Positions 1 to 8,470 of a DNA stretch of 64,000 bases are shown here, piece by piece (positions within the stretch are counted from its first letter, which is position 1; each line of letters opens with the position of its first letter). Source of the stretch: Chromobacterium violaceum ATCC 12472 (GTDB lineage: Bacteria > Pseudomonadota > Gammaproteobacteria > Burkholderiales > Chromobacteriaceae); NCBI RefSeq assembly GCF_000007705.1, contig NC_005085.1, forward strand, positions 2,179,752-2,243,751. The letters run 5' to 3'. The notes below the pieces were generated by a model, which saw only the letters and a list, made by a program, of their open reading frames with translations, was not told where the DNA came from and did not search any database. Made by a program: the position numbers and the translations under genes.

Positions 1-1
1 C

Positions 2-394
2 GAGGCCGCCGCCGGCATGCTGCTGCAGCGCCTGCCGGAAGGCCATGGCGAGGCCGAAGGCTGGGACCGCGTCCAGATGCTGGGCCGCACGCTGAAGGCT
101 GAGGAGTTGCTGGGCCTGGGCGCCGAGGACATCCTGCACCGCCTGTTCCACGAAGAGCAGGTGCGCGTGTTCGAGCAGGAAACCGTCAGCTTCAACTGCA
201 ACTGCTCGCGCGAACGCGTCAGCAATATGCTGACCATGCTGGGCGGCCAGGAAGTGGGCGATGTGCTGCTGGAGCAGGGCAGCGTGGAGATCGTCTGCGA
301 CTACTGCAACCAGCGCTATGTGTTCGACGAGGAAGACGCCAATCAGTTGTTCGATTACGACGTAGTGGCGGCGGCGCGCGAAGCGCGGCATTGA
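2..394 (+). CDS. hslO: Hsp33 redox chaperone, C-terminal part (cut by window edge)
   Basis: This is the C-terminal third of the redox-regulated holdase chaperone Hsp33, which is activated in the cytoplasm by oxidative unfolding. The zinc-binding redox switch is visible as a C-x-C pair (FNCNCSRE) followed about 30 residues later by C-x-x-C (VCDYCNQRY), the spacing of the family. The frame is open from the first bases of the window, so the start lies upstream of it. A strong terminator follows 18 bases after the stop codon, so hslO is the last gene of its transcript. Identification rests on the cysteine pattern and its flanks and is secure. Confidence 0.95.
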   Translation, partial: EAAAGMLLQRLPEGHGEAEGWDRVQMLGRTLKAEELLGLGAEDILHRLFHEEQVRVFEQETVSFNCNCSRERVSNMLTMLGGQEVGDVLLEQGSVEIVCDYCNQRYVFDEEDANQLFDYDVVAAAREARH

Positions 395-412
395 GGTTTG
401 CAATTTCCATTC

Positions 413-440
413 AAAAAAGCCGCTTATGCGGCTTTTTTTG
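413..440 (+). terminator. Rho-independent terminator of hslO
   Basis: AAAAAAGCCGC, loop TTAT, then GCGGC followed by seven T. It is a textbook hairpin 18 bases after the hslO stop. Confidence 0.9.
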
Positions 441-606
441 CGTTTTCTTAAGCTGAAACAGGGCGTGAAAATTAACTGCCTTGTTTTGTTGTTTAAGATC
501 ACGTCCTGACCTTAAACACAATATTCATTATTCGTCATATCCATTATGCTTCGCGATGCTCGGTTAAATAGCCGTGCGTCATTTGAACAAGCTATTGGAT
601 GACTGA

Positions 607-3279
607 ATGAATACCACAACACTACCGCGCCGGTATCGGGCGTGGGGACTTTCCGTGATGGTGCCGCTGGCCTTGTCCGCCTGCCTGACGACGGCAGGAG
701 GCGGCCAGACCGGCTCGCAGCAACCCGCGCCGCAGGCCAATCAACCCAGCGCGCGCTATTCCTCGCATTCCCCGGCGCTGTCTGAAAAACCGGACTACCC
801 GCACGGCCTGCCGCCGGCGGCGCCGGATAACGGCGGCGCGCAGCCGCCGGCCAAGCCACAGGGCCAGCAAGGCCAGATCGCCCGCAAGGCGGCCCGGACG
901 GATGCCGCCGCGCCGGCCTACGCCGACTGCGACGAGGCCAAGCTCGGCCAGCTGTCCGGACAGGCGCTGGTGCGTTATGTCGCCAGCGTGGACGGCACTT
1001 GCATGAACCGCCTGTTCCAGGCGGACAGCTTCAGCTACCGCGTGGTGTCGCCGGCCAATATGCAGCTGGTGGCGGCCGAGGCGCGCCAGCGCGCGACAGC
1101 ATGGGACGGGCAGAATGCCAACGGCCTGTGGCCGCTGGCGGTGTTCCTGAAGGCGGGTTACTTCCTGCAGTACAGCCATGCCAAGGAAGTGGGCGATTAT
1201 GGCCCGGCAGTGGATCAGCCGGTGATGCAGGTGGTGGAGGCGATGGCCGCCAATCCGGCATTGTGGAACGTCAAGGCTATCGACAGCCGCGGCGACCGCG
1301 ACGCGTGGTTCCGCGAGCGCGATGCCCGCCAGAGCGTGGCGGAAACCTTGATCCTGGCGGACTCGGTGCGCAAGGCCGAGTACGCGCTGCCGCTGCTGAA
1401 CCGCTTCTTCGGCCGCTACAACGCCGCGGTCAAGGACAATTGGGCGCGCTTCGCGCTGCATCCGATGCAGACGCTGCTGTTCAATATGCATTACCAGCCC
1501 GAGTTCGCCCAGAAGGTGGAGAGAGGCCAGCTCGACGGCCTGGTGGCCAGCCTGGCAGGGCTGACCCGCGCCGGCCAGCCGGCGTTCGCCGACGAGCAGA
1601 TGTTCCTCAACACCCTGCGCGAAACCGGCCGCTTCATGCAGTATCCGCGCACCGCGCCGCAAGCCGAGTCCGCAGTCGCCCAGTATCTGAAGGGCGAGAA
1701 GTTCGGCGCGGCCTGGGCTGAGGCGGTGTACGCGCTGAAGAAGCTGGGCAAGGTGCCGTGCGAGCGCTATGGCATCTGCCAGGCCGAGCAGGAGCTGCGC
1801 GCCAGCCTGTTCCCCAACCGCTGGAGCTTCGACAACGGCAAGCTGGTGTTCGAAACCCCGCTGAGCCTGGCCGAGGTGGAGCCGCTGTACTACGCGATGA
1901 AGCAAGTGCAGACCCAGCTGTTCCGCGTGGCTGGCACCAAGGAAGCAGTGGCGAACGATCCCAATGAAAAGCTGAAGATGGTGATCTACGGCACCAAGAC
2001 CGCCTACCAGCGCTTCCAGGGCCTGCTCAACGAGCTGTCCACCGACAACGGTGGCATCTACATCGAGAAGGACGGCACCTTCTACACCTTCCAGCGCGAA
2101 GTGCCGCGCGAGAGTTACCTGACCCTGGAAGAACTGGTGCGCCACGAGTATGTGCATTATCTGTCCGGACGCTACATCCAGCCGGGCATGTGGGGCACGT
2201 CCGAGTTCTATCGCGACGACCGCCGCATGCCGTGGTATGACGAGGGTTTCGCCGAATTCATGGCCTGGAGCACCTCGCGCGACGGCATCAAGGTGCGCGG
2301 CCACGTGGTGGACGTGGTGGCCGGCGGCTGGCCGAACAGCTTCCTGGAGCCGTCCCGCATCATGCGCTCCAGCTATAGCGACGGCTGGGACTTCTACAGC
2401 CATTCCGCGCTGTGGTTCTACTACCTGAACCAGCAGCAGCCGGGCAAGATCGCCGACATCCTGGCCGCGCTGCGCGCAGACGACGTCAAGCGCTTCGACG
2501 CGCTGGTGAATAGTATGGGCGGCGACGCCGCGCTGGTGTCCGGTTTCCGCCAGTACGTGGATCAGCAGGTGCAAGCGGCCAAGTCGGGCCAGCTGGGCAA
2601 TACTTCGACCGAAGAGGGCGTGGACTGGGTGGCCAAGGACAAGTGGCAGGCCGGCGACGCTTCGGTGGTGGAAGCCGCGATGCGCCGCTCCCTGCCGGTG
2701 GGCTGCCAGGTGTGGGCCGACGGCGAAACCAGCGCGCTGCGCCGCTTCGAATGCGGCGGCACGCTGCCGCTGTCCGCCAGCGACAACACCCGCGCGCGCC
2801 AGGAGCTGGACAAGCTGCTGGACGGCGCGTTGCAGAGCCTAGTGAAGACCGGAGGCGTCAACAACCTGATGGCGACCAATTGCTCGGCCACCGACTACGA
2901 CTTCAAGCGCAAGACCGCGGTGCTGCGCTGCGAGGGCCCGCTGGGCCCGGCCGGCAGCGCCAAGCCGCAGCCGCCGCAGACCGGCGAGCTGAACTTGGCC
3001 AAGCTGAGCTACGCCGGTCCGGCGCGCTGCCTGCGCGGCCAGTTTGAGGGCGTGGGCGGCGTCGAGCGTTACCAGTTGGTGCAGGCGCCGCAGCTGGGAC
3101 GGGCGGCGGTGTCCGATTGGGGTTCGTTCACCTATCGCCGCGATGCCGACCAGCCGGGCGTGGCCGACAAGATGACCGTCCGCCTCAGCAAGGGCGCGCA
3201 ATCCCGCGACGTGGTGGTGGAGCTGAACGCCACGCCGCGTGACATGCCGGAAGAGCAGTGCTGGGCGCAGGCGGGTTGA
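607..3279 (+). CDS. Secreted M9-family collagenase-like metalloprotease, predicted lipoprotein
   Basis: An 890-residue zinc metalloprotease of the microbial collagenase (peptidase M9) type, expected to be exported and to digest collagen-like substrates. The N-terminus is a signal sequence ending in a lipobox (LSAC, about residues 23-26), followed by a Gly/Gln/Pro-rich linker to about residue 90. An M9 N-terminal domain begins near ADCDEAKLGQL. The catalytic gluzincin motif HEYVH is at residues 513-517 and the third zinc ligand is probably E546 in WYDEGFAEF. The spacing between them matches clostridial ColG, as known for the family. A C-terminal region of about 230 residues looks like an accessory domain, but I see no clear PKD or collagen-binding repeats. 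No strong Shine-Dalgarno sequence precedes the ATG. The gene is monocistronic, with terminators on both sides. Confidence 0.88.
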   Translation: MNTTTLPRRYRAWGLSVMVPLALSACLTTAGGGQTGSQQPAPQANQPSARYSSHSPALSEKPDYPHGLPPAAPDNGGAQPPAKPQGQQGQIARKAARTDAAAPAYADCDEAKLGQLSGQALVRYVASVDGTCMNRLFQADSFSYRVVSPANMQLVAAEARQRATAWDGQNANGLWPLAVFLKAGYFLQYSHAKEVGDYGPAVDQPVMQVVEAMAANPALWNVKAIDSRGDRDAWFRERDARQSVAETLILADSVRKAEYALPLLNRFFGRYNAAVKDNWARFALHPMQTLLFNMHYQPEFAQKVERGQLDGLVASLAGLTRAGQPAFADEQMFLNTLRETGRFMQYPRTAPQAESAVAQYLKGEKFGAAWAEAVYALKKLGKVPCERYGICQAEQELRASLFPNRWSFDNGKLVFETPLSLAEVEPLYYAMKQVQTQLFRVAGTKEAVANDPNEKLKMVIYGTKTAYQRFQGLLNELSTDNGGIYIEKDGTFYTFQREVPRESYLTLEELVRHEYVHYLSGRYIQPGMWGTSEFYRDDRRMPWYDEGFAEFMAWSTSRDGIKVRGHVVDVVAGGWPNSFLEPSRIMRSSYSDGWDFYSHSALWFYYLNQQQPGKIADILAALRADDVKRFDALVNSMGGDAALVSGFRQYVDQQVQAAKSGQLGNTSTEEGVDWVAKDKWQAGDASVVEAAMRRSLPVGCQVWADGETSALRRFECGGTLPLSASDNTRARQELDKLLDGALQSLVKTGGVNNLMATNCSATDYDFKRKTAVLRCEGPLGPAGSAKPQPPQTGELNLAKLSYAGPARCLRGQFEGVGGVERYQLVQAPQLGRAAVSDWGSFTYRRDADQPGVADKMTVRLSKGAQSRDVVVELNATPRDMPEEQCWAQAG

Positions 3280-3304
3280 GAGAGTGACTTGAAGTAAGTA
3301 AATG

Positions 3305-3336
3305 AAACGGGAAGCGTAAAGCTTCCCGTTTTGTTT
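3305..3336 (+). terminator. Rho-independent terminator after the collagenase gene
   Basis: AAACGGGAAGC, loop GTAAA, GCTTCCCGTTTTG. It lies between convergent genes and may also serve the minus-strand CAP gene, although the T run on that strand is interrupted. Confidence 0.85.
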
Positions 3337-3423
3337 TGCGATTATGGAGTGTTGCAATTGGCGCTCTATTGCATGGCTTTGGCTGTTTTCCGCAGAGCGT
3401 ATTGAGCGGAGTTTATGGGGCGC

Positions 3424-4467
3424 TTAATTGGCTGATCTATAGGAAGCCCAGCTGTCTGGATCAGAGCCGGTTCCGGTTTTGAATGTGAAGTTGCGGCTGA
3501 ATGGCATGCCGTTGACGGTGCCGGTGATGTTTGCATTGTAACGGGTATTGGCCATCAAGTTGGACTGGGGCACGACTAAAGCCTGATAGGGCTTGAGTAC
3601 ATGCTTGGGATCGGACTCCGGGTTGACCAGTGCGAAATAGTAAGGGATTTCTGCTCGGTCTGCGTTGGTGAGGCTGGCGCTGGTTAATTTGATTTTGCTA
3701 GAAGGGCTTGTCTGGACCAGGATGGGAGGGCCTGCGAAATTTCCTGGATAGCCAGGGTAGAGATTATCTATTTCCATGGTGCTGCCTGTGGCCGTTCCGC
3801 TACTTCCTTCGCAGGGATAGGTGAGAACCGTATTGGGCTCTACTGCCGGGAGCGGACCGGCCACGCCATAGTTGGCAACCGTGGCTCCCGCGGCGCTGGT
3901 CCAAAACATGATCCCCAGTCCGATGGCATTGTTCCAGTCAAATGCTTTGACTATCTCTTCATGATATCCCAGCGCGTAATGCACCCCGGAACTGTTGCTC
4001 ATATTCACCATGGGAACCGACGACCAATCCCAGGCGTGAAGGATGCTCTCCGTGACCGAGCCGCCATTGAAGCCGGCGGCCAGCGCTCTATCCGCCGGGG
4101 TGTTACCGGTAAAGCCCGCCAAGCCTGCGGTTTCCGTGTGGGGTGTTCGTGCCCAGAGGGGATTGTTGGTCATGTATAAGGCATGGGCTTGGGCTGCCCG
4201 GTCCAGCGCCGCGTTTTGAGCCAAGGCGGGAAAGCCGCATTGTAGACGGTCGTGATTTAAAACAGCCCAGGCGTTGCGCTGGAAGGAATCCGCAGGATAG
4301 TTGGCAATTGGGTTGGATGTTGCGGCAAACTTGGCGGCGCGTTGCGGCTTGATGTTCTGCCGCTGTTGGGTGGGCTGGCCACCATGCGGGACTGGAATAG
4401 GGGCGGCGCTTGCGCTGAGCGCAGCCGAAAGTAGCGCTGTGGCCAAAGTGGTGAGTGATGGTCTCAT
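3424..4467 (-). CDS. Secreted CAP (SCP/PR-1) domain protein
   Basis: A 347-residue exported protein with a CAP/SCP-type domain; the function of bacterial members is mostly unknown. I chose the ATG at 4467 because it begins a clean signal peptide (MRPSLTTLATALLSAALSASA). The longer frame upstream adds 34 residues without signal character. The CAP core runs from about residue 65 to 210, with NAWAVLNHDR, AALDRAAQAHALYM, ESILHAW and a late NAIGLGIMFW strand. The C-terminal part (about 215-347) is not recognised; it contains an ASLTNADRAEIPYYF strand and ends in a beta-rich stretch that may be Ig-like. Base composition is visibly lower in GC than the neighbours, and the upstream region is AT-rich, which suggests transfer or different selection. 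No good Shine-Dalgarno is seen. Confidence 0.8.
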   Translation of the reverse strand: MRPSLTTLATALLSAALSASAAPIPVPHGGQPTQQRQNIKPQRAAKFAATSNPIANYPADSFQRNAWAVLNHDRLQCGFPALAQNAALDRAAQAHALYMTNNPLWARTPHTETAGLAGFTGNTPADRALAAGFNGGSVTESILHAWDWSSVPMVNMSNSSGVHYALGYHEEIVKAFDWNNAIGLGIMFWTSAAGATVANYGVAGPLPAVEPNTVLTYPCEGSSGTATGSTMEIDNLYPGYPGNFAGPPILVQTSPSSKIKLTSASLTNADRAEIPYYFALVNPESDPKHVLKPYQALVVPQSNLMANTRYNANITGTVNGMPFSRNFTFKTGTGSDPDSWASYRSAN

Positions 4468-4593
4468 TGTATTTATGAGCAATGTTTTTGATTGAAAAAT
4501 CAATATATCATATGATATATGAAATTTTAAGCATCCCATCGCTTGGGGGGCTGGCCCGGGAACCGGCACAGTCCATTGCGCTTTGCATGGAAT

Positions 4594-5667
4594 CTACAGC
4601 GCTTGGACTTTGATTGCCTCAGGCCTTTCCAGCCACTCGAGAAAAGCGTCGCCTAGCCGCTGGCTTTCCGCCGTGGCGGCGCGCCAGTGCTGGCGGCGCA
4701 ATTCGTCCCGTCCCAGGTAGCGGCGGAAATCCTTGCGGTCCGGCAAGTGGCGGCCGGGAAGGGCGGCCAGGTATTCGCGCGACGGCGCCAGCAGCACGGT
4801 GTTGGCGTGGTTGGCGGTGCCGGGCTTGCGCCAGGGCAGCGGCTTGTCGAACCAGCCGGGCACGATGCGGTCGGTGAAGTGCGGATACAGCGCGATGTCG
4901 TCGCCGTGGGCGAAGGGGAAATCAATGTGGTAGTCGGTGAGCCCGCCGTCGCGGTAGATCGCCGCCGGCGCGTCCGGCAACTGCACGCCGTGCAGCACGC
5001 CGGGTATCGCCACCGTGCCCATCAGCGCCTGTTCCAGATTGCCGGCGGCTAGCGGATAGAGCCGGGTTGGAATGGCGTCTGTCGGCTGGAAGCGCAGCGC
5101 GCTGCGCGGATCGTGGCAGATCACTCGGCTGAAGCTATGGCGGATCAGCGGGCGGGAGACGGCGTTCAGCGCCGCCGCCAGCGCCAGCCCGGGCAGCAGC
5201 GAGGATTTGGCCTCGCGGTTGGCCAGCCCGCGCGATTGCACTAGCAGCAGGCTCAGCCGGTGATGGGGATGCGCCAGGATGTGTTCGAAACCATCCGGTC
5301 CCAGGATGTCATGCAGCATCCGCCGCGTCTGCGCGGTGATCTGGGCGACGGTGACGTCGGGATGGTAATGCTCCTCGGTGTAGCGCTCGGCCAGCCGCGC
5401 CAGCGCCTGCGCTGGATCAGGCTGCATCGCGCAGGCGAAGCGCCAGCCGCCTATCGACGCGCCCACCAGGTCTCGTTCGCGCGCCGCGCCGGCCAGCCAG
5501 CCGAACACCGCCTGGTCCAGTCCGGTCAGCCCCACCGCCTTGGGCCCGCCGGCCGCGCCGGGCAGGATGCCCACCTGGGAGGGGTGGAGTCCCTGTTGCA
5601 GCAATCGGCGCGCGCGGGCGCCAGCCTTGATCACGAGTGCGGGTTGGCGGATATGAATGACGGTCAT
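4594..5667 (-). CDS. Patatin-like phospholipase family protein
   Basis: A 357-residue predicted acyl hydrolase with the patatin Ser-Asp dyad. The oxyanion-hole Gly-rich loop is LPGAAGGPKAVGL near residues 35-47. The nucleophile motif G-A-S-I-G is at residues 69-73 (Ser71), and the Asp-Gly-Gly motif (YRDGGL) puts the dyad Asp at residue 240. No signal peptide is seen, so it is probably cytoplasmic. It is divergent from the GAF gene (104-base gap) and upstream of the CAP gene on the same strand, with a gap of about 126 bases. The substrate cannot be told from sequence. Family assignment is firm because all catalytic motifs are in order. Confidence 0.86.
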   Translation of the reverse strand: MTVIHIRQPALVIKAGARARRLLQQGLHPSQVGILPGAAGGPKAVGLTGLDQAVFGWLAGAARERDLVGASIGGWRFACAMQPDPAQALARLAERYTEEHYHPDVTVAQITAQTRRMLHDILGPDGFEHILAHPHHRLSLLLVQSRGLANREAKSSLLPGLALAAALNAVSRPLIRHSFSRVICHDPRSALRFQPTDAIPTRLYPLAAGNLEQALMGTVAIPGVLHGVQLPDAPAAIYRDGGLTDYHIDFPFAHGDDIALYPHFTDRIVPGWFDKPLPWRKPGTANHANTVLLAPSREYLAALPGRHLPDRKDFRRYLGRDELRRQHWRAATAESQRLGDAFLEWLERPEAIKVQAL

Positions 5668-5771
5668 TAGGATATAAGAGTGGCGAAATGGCGAAGCGTG
5701 GTCGGGTTTGATATCCTGTGGCGTTTCGAATTCAAGCGCGCTCCGGCGCGCCGCTGTTCAGGAGTCTCCCC

Positions 5772-6494
5772 ATGATACCCGCAAGCCAGCTGACCGACTA
5801 TCTGCGAGAGCAGGCGCTGAAACTCGACATGACCGAACTGCAGATCGCGGTGATGACGCTGCAGGCCGTGATCGCCGTGGACAAGCCGGCGCCCAGCCGC
5901 GACCTGTACCGCTACAAGGTGCCCAAGCTGGGCGAGGGCGGCAGCTGCTCGCTGTTCGACGAGCTGGACGAAACCCCGTACGATCTGCGCCTGGCGCTGG
6001 GCGCGGAAACGCCCGAGACCACCGCGGCGTTGGTGAATCTGAGCGCGCTGCTCGACTCGGTCAATGCCAAGATCGGCGCCGACTGGCTGGGCATCTACCG
6101 CAAGATCGGCGCCGGCAAGGGCGCGGTGCTGGTCAAGCTGGCCTACAAGGGCATGGAAAGCCGCGCTGAATTCCCGCTGACCGAGGAATTCGCTGAGTTC
6201 AGCAACAACAGCCGCGTCGGCCTGACCGGTTGGGCGGTGGTGGTGGACGATGTGGAGCAATGGCGGGCCGAGGGCGGCGGCTATTACGAGTGCGATCCCA
6301 AAGTGAAGAGCGAGATCTGCCTGCCGGTGCTGCACAGCGACGACAATGTGCTGGGCATTATCGATGCCGAGTCGTTCGCCGCCGGCCATTTCACGCCGGA
6401 ACGCCAGGTGTGGCTGGCCGCGCTGGCCATCGTGCTGCCGCAGCTGCTGATCAAGCTGCCGCCGCTTGAAAACGGGGAAACCCTCCCCAACTAA
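5772..6494 (+). CDS. GAF domain protein
   Basis: A 240-residue cytoplasmic protein whose second half is a GAF-type sensor domain ([13 protein letters not shown], then [20 protein letters not shown] near residues 185-205). There is no fused output domain, so it may bind a small molecule or act on free methionine sulfoxide like other stand-alone GAF proteins. That is family knowledge and is not shown here. The start at 5772 is chosen because AGGAG lies 8 bases upstream; an upstream in-frame start has no ribosome site. A terminator follows, then ribA 59 bases after the stop. Confidence 0.8.
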   Translation: MIPASQLTDYLREQALKLDMTELQIAVMTLQAVIAVDKPAPSRDLYRYKVPKLGEGGSCSLFDELDETPYDLRLALGAETPETTAALVNLSALLDSVNAKIGADWLGIYRKIGAGKGAVLVKLAYKGMESRAEFPLTEEFAEFSNNSRVGLTGWAVVVDDVEQWRAEGGGYYECDPKVKSEICLPVLHSDDNVLGIIDAESFAAGHFTPERQVWLAALAIVLPQLLIKLPPLENGETLPN

Positions 6495-6503
6495 GCATCA
6501 TCC

Positions 6504-6523
6504 AGGCCGCCGCGCGGCCTTTT
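6504..6523 (+). terminator. Hairpin terminator after the GAF gene
   Basis: Perfect 7-bp stem AGGCCGC / GCGGCCT with loop CGC, followed by TTT and C. It is a modest terminator because of the short T run. Confidence 0.6.
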
Positions 6524-6553
6524 CGCATTGCACCCCTCAGCGTTGGAGAAGTC

Positions 6554-7171
6554 ATGTCGCCGCACCCGCAACCCGCTCCCGAACCCGTCATCCAGTATAT
6601 CGCCAGCTGCAAGCTGCCCACGCCGTGGGGCGAATTCGTCATGCACGGCTTCGAGGAAGAGAGCGGCCAGGAGCATGTGGCGCTGACGCTGGGCGAGGTG
6701 GGCGACGGCCTGCCGGTGCTGGCGCGGCTTCACTCGGAGTGCCTGACCGGCGACGCGCTCTTTTCTCTGCGCTGCGACTGCGGCTTCCAGCTGGAGGCCG
6801 CGATGGAGGCGATCAGCAAAGCCGGCCGCGGCGCGCTGCTGTATTTGCGCCAGGAAGGCCGCGGCATCGGCCTGATCAACAAGATCCGCGCCTACAAGCT
6901 GCAGGATGGCGGCGCGGATACGGTGGAAGCCAATGAAAGGCTGGGTTTCCCAGCCGACATGCGCGATTTCCGCATTGCCCGCCACATGCTGGCGCATCTG
7001 GGCATCGGCAGCGTCAAGGTGATGACCAACAATCCGCGCAAGCTGGCCACGCTGGAAGCGGCCGGCATCGCGGTGGTGGAGCGTGTGCCGCTGCAAGTGG
7101 GGCGCAATCCGTATAATGACCGTTACCTGGACACCAAGGCCGCCAAGCTGGGCCACATGCTGCTCAAGTAA
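6554..7171 (+). CDS. ribA: GTP cyclohydrolase II
   Basis: A 205-residue enzyme that opens GTP to 2,5-diamino-6-ribosylamino-pyrimidinone phosphate, the first step of riboflavin synthesis. The zinc site is the three-cysteine motif [19 protein letters not shown] at about residues 59-77. The catalytic and phosphate-binding RQEGRGIGL and the C-terminal [14 protein letters not shown] segment are present. Length is normal for a stand-alone RibA, with no fused RibB domain. GGAGA lies 5 bases before the ATG. It is followed by the ssrA promoter. Confidence 0.95.
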   Translation: MSPHPQPAPEPVIQYIASCKLPTPWGEFVMHGFEEESGQEHVALTLGEVGDGLPVLARLHSECLTGDALFSLRCDCGFQLEAAMEAISKAGRGALLYLRQEGRGIGLINKIRAYKLQDGGADTVEANERLGFPADMRDFRIARHMLAHLGIGSVKVMTNNPRKLATLEAAGIAVVERVPLQVGRNPYNDRYLDTKAAKLGHMLLK

Positions 7172-7197
7172 GATGCGCCGGGCGCGCATGCTGGCGC

Positions 7198-7226
7198 TCG
7201 CCAAGCGATGATAGTTGTAATATAAT
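7198..7226 (+). promoter_or_regulatory. Predicted sigma-70 promoter of ssrA
   Basis: A perfect TATAAT (-10) at 7221-7226, with a weak -35 (TCGCCA) 17 bases upstream at 7198-7203. Transcription would begin near 7233, leaving a short 5' leader to be removed by RNase P before the mature 5' end at 7241. Confidence 0.65.
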
Positions 7227-7240
7227 GAACATTCTTATCT

Positions 7241-7605
7241 GGGGGCGACCTGGTTTCGACGGGGGTTGCGAAGCAGATGAGGGCATACCGGGATTTCAGT
7301 CACCCCGTAAAACGCTGAATTTATATAGTCGCAAACGACGAAACTTACGCTCTGGCAGCCTAACGGCCGGCCAGACACTACAACGGTTCGCAGATGGGCC
7401 GGGGGCGTCAAAACCCTGTAGTGTCACTCTACATCTGCTAGTGCTGTTCCGGGTTACTTGGTTCAGTGCGAAATAATAGGTAACTCGCCAAAGTCCAGCC
7501 TGTCCGTCGGCGTGGCGGAGGTTAAATCCAAATGACACGACTAAGTATGTAGAACTCACTGTAGAGGACTTTCGGACGCGGGTTCGATTCCCGCCGCCTC
7601 CACCA
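7241..7605 (+). ncRNA. ssrA: tmRNA (10Sa RNA)
   Basis: Transfer-messenger RNA of trans-translation, which rescues stalled ribosomes and tags nascent chains. The 5' end GGGGGCGACCTGGTTTCGAC and the 3' end (TTCGATTCCCGCC...TCCACCA) are canonical. Bases 7241-7247 pair with 7595-7601 to form the acceptor stem, with CCA encoded at 7603-7605. The tag frame GCA AAC GAC GAA ACT TAC GCT CTG GCA GCC TAA at 7331-7363 encodes ANDETYALAA, typical of beta-proteobacteria. It has its own promoter and a strong terminator. Confidence 0.97.
7331..7363 (+). other. tmRNA proteolysis-tag reading frame
   Basis: The internal frame of the tmRNA encodes ANDETYALAA and then TAA. The alanine carried on the tRNA-like domain is added before the first tag residue. 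The C-terminal LAA is the degron read by ClpXP-type proteases (family knowledge). Confidence 0.93.
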
Positions 7606-7613
7606 GCACATTG

Positions 7614-7644
7614 AAAAGCCCCTTGCTTGCGCATGGGGCTTTTT
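7614..7644 (+). terminator. Rho-independent terminator of ssrA
   Basis: AAAAGCCCC (7614-7622), loop of 12, GGGGCTTTTT (7635-7644). Confidence 0.88.
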
Positions 7645-7810
7645 CTTTATTCCGCTCCTCTCCGATCCCCCTTCGCTGCCTGGCATAGGAACGTTCCGAA
7701 TGTTCGAGCGGGCGGGATGGCGCGGTTGATCGCTGTGTTGAACTTAACCCTACAGGCATGCGTGGAGCACGTATTTGCAACCAGACTGGGGAACGGGAGG
7801 AAGACACGAA

Positions 7811-7984
7811 GTGAAAGTCGGAAAAAAAGTGAAGTTTACTACCAAGGGCGGCTTTGGCAGCCGCGATGGCGAAGGAGTTGTCGAGTTGATGAAGTCCACC
7901 ACGCGAGGCAGGTTTTTCGGCGTAAGGGAAGACGGCAAGAAAACCCTAACCTATGTGCGTGAACGGCAGCTGAAGGAAATCTGA
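7811..7984 (+). CDS. Small basic hypothetical protein
   Basis: A 57-residue protein with no family I can name. The GTG at 7811 is preferred over an in-frame TTG at 7775 because GGGAGGA ends 8 bases before it. The sequence is lysine- and arginine-rich with alternating hydrophobic residues (VGKKVKFTTKGGFGSRDGEG, GRFFGVREDGKKTL, YVRERQLKEI). That pattern resembles a small SH3/KOW-like beta barrel that could bind nucleic acid, but this is inference from composition. It stands alone between the ssrA terminator and a hairpin at 8049, so it probably has its own promoter. Confidence 0.65.
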   Translation: MKVGKKVKFTTKGGFGSRDGEGVVELMKSTTRGRFFGVREDGKKTLTYVRERQLKEI

Positions 7985-8048
7985 TATCTCCGAGCGGCTT
8001 GGCGACAGGCCGCTTCAGGATGTCGCGTGTTTTGGTTCAGCTCCTCTT

Positions 8049-8074
8049 GGCCCGGTTTGATGCCGGGTTTTTTT
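8049..8074 (+). terminator. Hairpin terminator after the small basic protein gene
   Basis: GCCCGG, loop TTTGATG, CCGGGT followed by six more T. Confidence 0.75.
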
Positions 8075-8283
8075 GTGTTTGCGGTTCCCATGCGCGGATG
8101 CGGATTGCGCTTGCATGCGCCGGGCGGGCCATCACTTGCGCGAGGGAGAGGCTGCCGAACTGGCGGAAATGCGCGGGGCTGGGCGCGATTCGCCAGGCTG
8201 CGCTCCGCTCGGCAGCGCGCCGCCGTTGTCCTTTTCATATCCGCCCATCATTCGCCAAAAAGCGACGCGGATCGCCCGCGGAC
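8075..8283. other. Noncoding stretch upstream of nirK
   Basis: Between the terminator at 8049-8074 and the FNR-type box at 8284 I see no convincing gene, RNA or repeat. The short open frames here have arginine/alanine-rich translations and no ribosome sites. Composition falls from GC-rich to AT-rich after about 8310, as expected for a promoter next to nirK. Confidence 0.5.
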
Positions 8284-8297
8284 TTGCTCTGGGTCAA
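8284..8297 (+). promoter_or_regulatory. FNR/NNR-type operator upstream of nirK
   Basis: TTGCTCTGGGTCAA matches the CRP/FNR-family consensus TTGAT-N4-ATCAA at 8 of 10 positions. It lies 174 bases before the nirK start, followed by an AT-rich stretch where a class II promoter would sit. Members of this family commonly switch on nitrite reductase under low oxygen or nitric oxide. That this box is used is inference. Confidence 0.5.
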
Positions 8298-8470
8298 GCA
8301 ATCATGCCATTGATATTTCCACTGAATAGACAATTCTTCAGAATTTAACATGTATTAATTATGCATTTTAAGGCGGGCATTGCGCCCACGGTGTCAGTCT
8401 GGCGTGTCCGGCGGCTGCGTCCTTGCTGCATTCGCTACCGGCAAGCCGATATCAGGCGAGGAGTGTTGCG

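Noticed and set aside
7225-7476. Open frames across the tmRNA gene
   Set aside because: The region is fully explained by the ssrA structure. Only the ten-codon tag is translated.
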